Assembly (NCBI RefSeq): GCF_022815725.1 | Contig: NZ_JALGRF010000007.1 | Span: 124,001-188,000, forward strand | Length of the DNA stretch: 64,000 nt | Direction of reading: 5' to 3' | Origin: Streptomyces sp. APSN-46.1 | GTDB taxonomy: Bacteria; Actinomycetota; Actinomycetes; Streptomycetales; Streptomycetaceae | Shown here: positions 58,556 through 64,000 of the stretch, one piece after another | Numbering within the stretch: position 1 is the stretch's first letter | Layout of the letters: each line of letters starts with the position of its first letter | Position numbers and translations under genes: made by a program | The notes under the pieces: model-generated | What the model saw: the letters and a program-made list of their open reading frames with translations, nothing else | Told to the model about the DNA's origin: nothing | The model's database searches: none

Positions 58556-59181
58556 GGGCCGTCGGGCCGGGCGCCCACCATGCGGAGCACGAGGTCGGAG
58601 TAGAGCGCGCCGACCTCGTCGGGCGTGCGCTGCCCGGCCACGCTGAACCAGCGGGCCACGTCGATGCAGAGGGAGAGCACGGCGAGGGTGGTGCCGGGCA
58701 CGTCGGGGGCGTCGAACTCCCCGGCGCGCACGCCGTCGTCCAGGATGCGGCGTACGGCGGCGTCGCTCTGGCGGCGCAGTGCCACGATTTCGGAGCGGTG
58801 CTCCGGAGCGAGAGCATCGAGCTCGTACTGGACCACCCGCGCGGTGGTGTGATGGGCCGCGTGCCAGCGCACGAAGGACCGCACGGCCGCGTCGAGCCGT
58901 TCGGCCGCGCTGCCGGGCCCGGAGGCGGCCGTCTCCAGGATGTCGAGGGCCTTGTCGTGGCCGATCCGGCTGATCCGGTGGAGCAGCTCTTCCTTGGTCT
59001 TGTAGTGGATGTAGAGCGCGGCCGGGCTCATACCGGCCCGCCCCGCGATGTCACGTGTGGTGGTCGCGTGATATCCGCGCTCCGCGAAGGCTTCGACGGC
59101 GGCGACGAGCAGCCGCCGCGCCGCGTCGGGCGTGACTTCGGACCATGGCTGGTAGCCGCCGGTCTCCGCCGCGCTGTCCAT
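58546..59181 (-). CDS. TetR-family regulator (acyl-CoA type)
   Basis: 211 aa. DNA-binding part RRLLVAAVEAFAERGYHATTTRDIAGRAGMSPAALYIHYKTKEELL (residues 15-60); C-terminal domain of the type found in regulators of fatty-acid genes. ATG at 59181. It overlaps the MaoC gene tail-to-tail. The 14-mer TGAGCAAGCGCTTA lies 50 bases upstream of its own start and 34 bases upstream of maoC, fitting autoregulation plus control of maoC. The motif resembles the KstR2 consensus (AnCAAGnnCTTGnT) with one change. Confidence 0.9.
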   Translation of the reverse strand: MDSAAETGGYQPWSEVTPDAARRLLVAAVEAFAERGYHATTTRDIAGRAGMSPAALYIHYKTKEELLHRISRIGHDKALDILETAASGPGSAAERLDAAVRSFVRWHAAHHTTARVVQYELDALAPEHRSEIVALRRQSDAAVRRILDDGVRAGEFDAPDVPGTTLAVLSLCIDVARWFSVAGQRTPDEVGALYSDLVLRMVGARPDGPQK

Positions 59182-59230
59182 CGCTCGCTCACCCTCTTCA
59201 CCCTGTAGGAATGAACACCTTACCGGAGGG

Positions 59231-59244
59231 TGAGCAAGCGCTTA
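59231..59244. promoter_or_regulatory. Candidate TetR operator upstream of the TetR gene
   Basis: TGAGCAAGCGCTTA, second exact copy (first at 58046). The core AAGCGCTT is self-complementary. Confidence 0.62.
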
Positions 59245-59328
59245 GCGTTCTTGGGGAGAGCGACGGTCACCTCCGCGCGCGTCCTCACGTACGGACGCGA
59301 CGGAAGCGGAAGGGGCGCGAGGCGCGGC

Positions 59329-60480
59329 TCAGAAGGCGGAGATCCCCGTGCGGGCCCGGCCGATGAGCAGCTTCTGGATCTGACTGGTGCCCTCGTACAG
59401 GGTCATCACGCGGGCGTCGCGCAACAGTTTCCCGGCCGGGTACTCGTCGATGTAGCCGTAGCCGCCGTGCACCTGGAGGGCGTTGCTGGCGGCGCGCACC
59501 GCGGCCTCGGAGGCGAAGAGCTTGGCGGTGGAGGACTCGGTGGCGAAGGGCAGTCCGCGGTCGATGAGGTCGGCGACGCGCCAGGTCAGCAGCCGGGCGG
59601 CGTCCACGTCGACGGAGATGTCGGCGATCAGCTCCTGGACCAGCTGGTGGTGGGCGATGGGCTTGCCGAACTGCTCGCGCTGGGCGGCGTACGAGACGGC
59701 CGCGTCGAGCGCCGCCTGCGCGATGCCGACGCAGCCGGCGGCGACCGACATCCGTCCCTTGGCGAGGGCCGACATGGCGACGGAGAAGCCCTTGCCCTCC
59801 GGGCCGAGCATCGCGGAGGCGGGCAGGCGGACGCCGTCGAGGACGAGTTCGGCGGTGGCCTGGCCGCGCAGGCCGAGTTTGCCGTGGATCTCGCGGCGGG
59901 TCAGGCCGGGGCTGTCGGCGGGGACGAGGAAGGCGGAGATCCCGCGGTGGCCGGGCTCGTCGCCCGTGCGGGCGAAGAGGAGGACCACGTCGGCCCAGGT
60001 GCCGTTGGTGATGAACATCTTGCTGCCGCTGACGAGGTACGAGTCCCCGTCGCGCACGGCGCGGGTGTCGAGGTTGCCCGCGTCGGAGCCGGTGCCGGGT
60101 TCGGTCAGGCCGAAGCAGCCGAGCGCGTCGCCGGAGCAGAGCCGGGGCAGCCAGGCGTGCTTCTGCTCCTCGGTGCCCCAGGCGGCGATGGTCTTGGCGA
60201 CGAGGCCGAGGGAGACGGAGACGATGCCGCGTACGGCGGAGTCGCCTCGGCCGAGTTCCTCGGTGACGAGGACGTAGGCGAGGTGGTCGCCACCGGAGCC
60301 GCCGTATTCCTCGGGGACGGTCAGGCCGAGGAAGCCGAGGGCGCCGAGCTTCTTCACGATGGCCCGGTCCACGCTCTCGGCGCGGTCCCACTCGGCGGCG
60401 TACGGAGCGATCTCGCGCTCGGCGAACTCGCGGGCGAGCCGGCGTACGGCGGACTGCTCCTCGCTGAGCTCAAGATTCAC
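59329..60480 (-). CDS. Acyl-CoA dehydrogenase
   Basis: 383 aa FAD enzyme introducing the trans-2 double bond in acyl-CoA. Full-length short/medium-chain type: N-domain LSEEQSAVRRLAREFAEREIAPYAAEWD, FGLTEPGTGSDAG, FITNGTWAD, and ALQVHGGYGYIDEYPAGKLLRDARVMTLYEGTSQIQ. The E of YEGT is the catalytic base, unlike the other acyl-CoA dehydrogenase in the window. GTG at 60480 behind GGAGG. Divergent from the third TetR gene across a palindrome, so likely controlled by it. Confidence 0.95.
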   Translation of the reverse strand: MNLELSEEQSAVRRLAREFAEREIAPYAAEWDRAESVDRAIVKKLGALGFLGLTVPEEYGGSGGDHLAYVLVTEELGRGDSAVRGIVSVSLGLVAKTIAAWGTEEQKHAWLPRLCSGDALGCFGLTEPGTGSDAGNLDTRAVRDGDSYLVSGSKMFITNGTWADVVLLFARTGDEPGHRGISAFLVPADSPGLTRREIHGKLGLRGQATAELVLDGVRLPASAMLGPEGKGFSVAMSALAKGRMSVAAGCVGIAQAALDAAVSYAAQREQFGKPIAHHQLVQELIADISVDVDAARLLTWRVADLIDRGLPFATESSTAKLFASEAAVRAASNALQVHGGYGYIDEYPAGKLLRDARVMTLYEGTSQIQKLLIGRARTGISAF

Positions 60481-60539
60481 CGGGCACCTCCGGGCGTGGT
60501 GGCGTGGGGCCGATGGGCCGACCGGTCCGGCCGGGCCGT

Positions 60540-60560
60540 TAAACTAGCATCGGTAGTTTA
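60540..60560. promoter_or_regulatory. TetR-type operator between acyl-CoA dehydrogenase and TetR genes
   Basis: Perfect inverted repeat TAAACTA (60540-60546) and TAGTTTA (60554-60560) around GCATCGG. It is A/T-rich in a GC-rich genome, 60 bases from the dehydrogenase start and 29 from the regulator start. Confidence 0.72.
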
Positions 60561-60588
60561 TGGGCGGGCAGGCCCTACTATGTGGCGC

Positions 60589-61230
60589 ATGGCCAGACCG
60601 CGCAAGCCCCTTCTCAGCAGAGACCGCATCGTCGAGGCGGCAGGCGCGCTGGTGGACGCCGAGGGGCTGGAGGCCGTGTCGACGCGGCGGCTGGCGGCCG
60701 CGCTCGGGGTCAGCGGGCCGTCCCTGTACAACCACTTCCGCACCAAGGACGAGATCCTGGACGCGGTGGCGGACTCGGTGAGCGCACGAGTCGATTTGTC
60801 GATGTTCGACGACGGCAGGGACTGGCGGGAGGCCCTGCACGCGTGGGCGCACTCGTACCGGGACGCCCTGTCGGACCACCAGAACATCGTGCCCGTGCTG
60901 GCGCGCGGGCCGGGCCGCCGCCCGGCCGGACTGCGGCTGGCGGACGCGGTGTTCGGCGCGATGACGGCGGCGGGCTGGCCCCCAGCCCACGCGACCCGGA
61001 TCGGCGCCCTGATGCGGTACTTCATCCTGGGCTCGGCGGTGGCCTCCTTCGCCGGGGGTTTCGTGGACGACGAGACGGCATACGACCCGGCGGACTACCC
61101 CCACTTGGGCCAGGCGCATCTGCTGGCGGAGCGCCGGCGCGAGGTGGACGAGGGCGCGTTCGAGACGGGCCTGACGGCGCTGCTGGACGGGCTGGCCCCG
61201 CAGTACGAGGCATTGAAGGAGAACGGGTGA
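60589..61230 (+). CDS. TetR-family regulator
   Basis: 213 aa. Winged N-terminus PLLSRDRIVEAAGALVDAEGLEAVSTRRLAAALGVSGPSLYNHFRTKDEILDAV (about residues 6-60), with the TetR class C-terminal domain (TetR_C_1-like; RIGALMRYFILGSAVASFAGGF). ATG at 60589; an ATG three codons earlier is possible. Divergent from the acyl-CoA dehydrogenase with a perfect 7+7 palindrome between. Its stop overlaps the GTG of the ankyrin/HEAT gene by two bases, so that protein is made from the same mRNA. Confidence 0.92.
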   Translation: MARPRKPLLSRDRIVEAAGALVDAEGLEAVSTRRLAAALGVSGPSLYNHFRTKDEILDAVADSVSARVDLSMFDDGRDWREALHAWAHSYRDALSDHQNIVPVLARGPGRRPAGLRLADAVFGAMTAAGWPPAHATRIGALMRYFILGSAVASFAGGFVDDETAYDPADYPHLGQAHLLAERRREVDEGAFETGLTALLDGLAPQYEALKENG

Positions 61231-62519
61231 CACAGCACGGCGCCGCACTGATCGCGGCGGTACGCGCGGACGACAAGGCGGGCATATGGGATCTGCTGGG
61301 CGCGGGCGCCGATCCCGATGCACCGGGCGAGGACGGACTGTCGGCGCTGGACATCGCCGTCGGCGAGGGCCTGGCCGCGGCGTTCGAGGCGCTCCGGCAA
61401 TACGCGAAGCTCGACCGGCGCAGCTCCGACGGCTTCACCCCGCTACTGCGGGCTGTCGACGCGGGGTGCTACGCGATCGCCGACCTGCTCACAGGCTCCT
61501 CGGCCGCGACCGGGCTGACGGGCCCCGACGGGCGGACGGCCCTGGAACTGGCCCGCCACTGGCACGAGACGGGCGCCGAGAACGAACTGCGGCGCCGGAC
61601 GGGGGCCACCGGACCGGCGGAACTCAGTCGTGTCCCGGACGACGAGGACGGGTTCTGGCTCACCGGCCTGCTGCGGCTGGGGGGCGCGCAGGTGCGCACC
61701 GGGCACACGGCGATCCTGTGCTCACTGGAGGTGGCGTACGGGATACGGACACCCTTCGAGGAACTCCTGGCGCGGGCGGAGGCCGAGCCCGACCTGGAAC
61801 ACGTGACGCACTCCGCGACCGTAAAAGTGCTGTACCAGCGCGCGGACCGGGATACCTGGGAGGCGGCCGCGGCGCTGCGGACGCATCCACGGCCCTCGGC
61901 ACGGCGTTTCGGTGCGGACGTGTTGCGGTGCATGGCCCTCTTCGACGAGTGCGGCGGGGACGAGGGCTGCGTGGAGGCGCCCGGCTGTCCGGTACCGCCG
62001 TCGCGGGAGCTGTTCCTCGGATGGCTCACCGAGGAGACGGACCCCGAAGTGCTCGCGGAGGTGATCTCGGGGCTGGCCGAAACCGACCCGCCGGACTTCC
62101 TGGACCTCGCACTCCCCCACCACGGGCATCCGTCCGCCGTGGTCAGGCGAGCCGTCGTGGTGACGTTGTACGGGCAGCCGGACGACGCTGCCGTCGGCGA
62201 TCGGCTACGACCGGTGCTGCTCGCCTACCTCCGGGACTCCGACGCGTCCATACGGGGACGGGCCTGCGAGACCCTGGCGGAGCGCAAGGAGCGTTCCGCC
62301 GAGGTGCGGGACGCCGTGGCCCGCCTGCTCGACGATCCGGAGGAGTTCGTCCGGGTGGAAGCCATGCGTACGTTGACCCTCCTCGATGACCCGAGGGGCG
62401 AGGAGGCGTTGGAGCGCTTCCCTCACCCGTACGACGAGGACGCCCCCTACTTCGGGCGGCTCTACGACGCGCACCGGCACCTCGGGCAGCGGAGGGCGGC
62501 GGCCCGCGCGGCCGACTGA
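61227..62519 (+). CDS. Ankyrin- and HEAT-repeat protein
   Basis: 430 aa. The N-terminal third has ankyrin-like units (DKAGIWDLLGAGADPDAPGEDGLSALDIAVGEG; DGFTPLLRAVDAGCYAIADLL; DGRTALELARHW). The C-terminal third has HEAT-like helical pairs (HPSAVVRRAVVVTLYGQPDDAAV; DSDASIRGRACETLAERK; DPEEFVRVEAMRTLTLLDD). These are protein-interaction scaffolds; no enzyme motif. The GTG at 61227 overlaps the TetR stop (GTGA) behind AAGGAG, indicating translational coupling. Function unknown. Confidence 0.82.
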   Translation: MTQHGAALIAAVRADDKAGIWDLLGAGADPDAPGEDGLSALDIAVGEGLAAAFEALRQYAKLDRRSSDGFTPLLRAVDAGCYAIADLLTGSSAATGLTGPDGRTALELARHWHETGAENELRRRTGATGPAELSRVPDDEDGFWLTGLLRLGGAQVRTGHTAILCSLEVAYGIRTPFEELLARAEAEPDLEHVTHSATVKVLYQRADRDTWEAAAALRTHPRPSARRFGADVLRCMALFDECGGDEGCVEAPGCPVPPSRELFLGWLTEETDPEVLAEVISGLAETDPPDFLDLALPHHGHPSAVVRRAVVVTLYGQPDDAAVGDRLRPVLLAYLRDSDASIRGRACETLAERKERSAEVRDAVARLLDDPEEFVRVEAMRTLTLLDDPRGEEALERFPHPYDEDAPYFGRLYDAHRHLGQRRAAARAAD

Positions 62520-62553
62520 GGTCGGGCCGCGCCGGGCCGGAGCCGGTTTTTGG

Positions 62554-63633
62554 CTAGAAGACGACCAACGATCGGCCGCCCTTGCCCGCCAGCATCGTGT
62601 CGAAGGCCGCCGGGATGCCGTCGAGGGTGATGCGGTCGGTGACGAGGGCGCCGAGGTCGAGGCGGCCGGCGCGCACGTGGTCGGCGATCACCGGGAGGTC
62701 GCGGGCCGGGTCGCTGTTGCCGTAGACGCAGCCGGTGAGGGTGCGGGCGAAGTGGAAGATCTCCAGGGCGTGGAAGGTGACCTGCTGCTCCTTGCCGCCG
62801 ATACCGACGACCGTGGTGCGGCCGCCCCGGCGGGTGGACTCCCAGGCGGCGCGGATGGTGTCGGCGCGGCCGACGCACTCGATGGCCACGTCCGCGCCCT
62901 GGCCGGCGGTGAGCGCGCGGATCTGCTGGGCGGTGGTGTCGGAGGCGAGCACGAAGTCGGTGGCGCCGGCCGCGCGGGCGAGTTCCTCCTTGGCGGGCGA
63001 GACGTCGACGGCCACGATCGGGCCCGCCTGCGCGATCCGCGCGGCCTGGAGGGCGGCCAGGCCGACCCCGCCGACGCCGAAGACGGCCACCGACTCGCCC
63101 GGGCGGACCTGGGCGCTGTGGTGGACGGCTCCGTAGCCGGTCAGGACGGCGCAGCCGAGCAGGGCTGCCTCGGCCAGCGGGATGCCGTCGGGCGCGGGCA
63201 GCACGCAGTTGGCCGCGACGACCGTCTCCTCGGCGAACGCGGCCACGTTCAGCCCCGGGTGCAGCTCCGTGCCCTCGGCGTCGTGGGCGTAGACGGCCCC
63301 GACCCCGGTGAGGGCCTTGGCGCAGAGCCAGACCTCACCGATGGTGCAGTGGTGGCACTCCCCGCAGGACGGGGCCCAGTTGAGCACCACCCCGTCGCCG
63401 GGGGCGACATGGGTGACGCCCTCCCCGACCGCGAGGACCGTGCCCGCGCCCTCGTGGCCGAGGACGGCGGGGACGGGGACCCGCATGGTGCCGTTGGTGA
63501 GGGAGAGGTCGGAGTGACAGACCCCGGCGGCGGCGAGCCGTACCCGGACCTGCCCGGGGCCGGGTTCGGGCAGCACGATCTCCCGTATCTCCAGCGGGGC
63601 TCCGACGGCGGGCAGGATGGCGGCGCGGACCAT
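62554..63633 (-). CDS. Zinc-dependent alcohol dehydrogenase
   Basis: 359 aa medium-chain dehydrogenase. Catalytic zinc: C in GVCHSDL, H in LGHEGAG, and a further Cys in LLGCAVLTGYGA. The structural-zinc loop is CGECHHCTIGEVWLC (four Cys). NAD-binding VAVFGVGGVGLAALQAA with D in AVDVSPAK (NAD preference). It belongs to the class III-like/mycothiol-dependent or NDMA-type ADH group. ATG at 63633 with GGAG upstream. Followed upstream, on the same strand, by an aldehyde dehydrogenase gene, so the pair could oxidise an alcohol to an acid. Confidence 0.93.
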   Translation of the reverse strand: MVRAAILPAVGAPLEIREIVLPEPGPGQVRVRLAAAGVCHSDLSLTNGTMRVPVPAVLGHEGAGTVLAVGEGVTHVAPGDGVVLNWAPSCGECHHCTIGEVWLCAKALTGVGAVYAHDAEGTELHPGLNVAAFAEETVVAANCVLPAPDGIPLAEAALLGCAVLTGYGAVHHSAQVRPGESVAVFGVGGVGLAALQAARIAQAGPIVAVDVSPAKEELARAAGATDFVLASDTTAQQIRALTAGQGADVAIECVGRADTIRAAWESTRRGGRTTVVGIGGKEQQVTFHALEIFHFARTLTGCVYGNSDPARDLPVIADHVRAGRLDLGALVTDRITLDGIPAAFDTMLAGKGGRSLVVF

Positions 63634-63768
63634 GGTCGTCGTCTCCGTGTGTGCGGGGCTGGCATGGGCTGAAACGGCGGGGTGGGAACGAGCGGGGTGG
63701 AACGAGCGGGACCGGCGGGGCGGGAACGCGGGCCTGCTCGACAACAGGGCTCTGCGTCGTGAAGCGGC

Positions 63769-64000
63769 TCAGAACTGGAGCGACTTGGTCTGGAGGTACT
63801 CCGCCAGGCCGTGCGGGCCGAGCTCGCGGCCGACACCCGACTGCTTGTAGCCGCCGAAGGGCGCGAGCAGGTTGAAGCGGCCGCCGTTGATGTCCACCTG
63901 GCCGGTGTCCATGCGGCGGGCGAAGGCGACCGCCGTCTCCTGGTCCGCCGCCCAGACGGCGCCGCCGAGCCCGTACACCGTGCCGTTGGCGATGCGCAGG
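63769..64000 (-). CDS. Aldehyde dehydrogenase, C-terminal fragment (5' part outside window)
   Basis: Only the last roughly 77 residues are seen: IANGTVYGLGGAVWAADQETAVAFARR ... GQVDINGGRFNLLAPFGGYKQSGVGRELGPHGLAEYLQTKSLQF. This is the characteristic C-terminal end of NAD(P)-dependent aldehyde dehydrogenases (PFGGxKxSGxGRE motif). The catalytic Cys and Glu lie off the right edge. The stop is 135 bases before the alcohol dehydrogenase start; both on the minus strand, likely one unit. Confidence 0.93.
   Translation of the reverse strand, partial: LRIANGTVYGLGGAVWAADQETAVAFARRMDTGQVDINGGRFNLLAPFGGYKQSGVGRELGPHGLAEYLQTKSLQF

Overview
This is a 64 kb, very GC-rich stretch of an actinomycete chromosome, almost certainly a Streptomyces or close relative. 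The evidence is the Pup-proteasome genes (dop, arc), the mycothiol ligase gene mshC, two chaplin genes with an actinobacterial cell-wall sorting signal, the gylR-gylCAB glycerol cluster, F420-type and TetR-rich fatty-acid genes, frequent GTG starts and strong third-position G/C. From memory, the order dop-arc ... metH-gylR-gylCAB-PAC2-mshC ... chpC-chpH follows the core of the S. coelicolor chromosome around SCO1646-SCO1675. I see no rRNA, transposase, integrase, CRISPR array or phage gene. Both ends cut a gene (dop on the left, an aldehyde dehydrogenase on the right).

Layout. 1-3.7 kb: pupylation and proteasome genes (dop, arc) and a small ferredoxin. 3.7-8.6 kb: a secreted protein, tRNA methyltransferase trmI, a CBS-domain site-2 protease, a RecB/Cas4-like nuclease and an orphan LuxR-type response regulator. 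8.6-12 kb: two tandem peptide-type solute-binding lipoproteins without permease genes. 12.4-16.8 kb: a HAD phosphatase and cobalamin-dependent metH. 17-22.1 kb: glycerol regulon (gylR, glpF, glpK, glpD) with matching candidate GylR operators. 22.2-27 kb: a PAC2 protein, then mshC with the SCO1664/DUF3090/histidine-phosphatase trio. 27-34.7 kb: a CorA transporter, a ferritin-like protein, two oxidoreductases, a degenerate RecD2-like protein and two small conserved proteins. 34.7-36 kb: chaplins. 36-46 kb: an M20 peptidase, tRNA-Leu(GAG), two amino-acid permeases and assorted housekeeping genes.

46-64 kb is the most metabolically coherent accessory part. It holds acyl-CoA genes (kinase-like protein, two acyl-CoA dehydrogenases, acyl-CoA ligase, SDR, MaoC hydratase) and three TetR regulators. 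For each regulator I found a palindrome or a shared motif upstream of the genes it should control. Between these lie NamZ, an alpha/beta hydrolase, a zinc-ribbon protein, a BKACE-family protein that has lost active-site residues, SoxR, an ankyrin/HEAT protein, an alcohol dehydrogenase and an aldehyde dehydrogenase.

Most convergent gene pairs are separated by perfect G+C-rich hairpins without U-tracts, as is usual for Streptomyces terminators. The observations most worth following are: the RecD2-like protein without a Walker A motif; the lipid-kinase-like SCO1664 protein in the mycothiol cluster; the chaplin carrying a collagen-like stalk instead of a second chaplin domain; the metal-ligand-less BKACE; and the three TetR/operator pairs.
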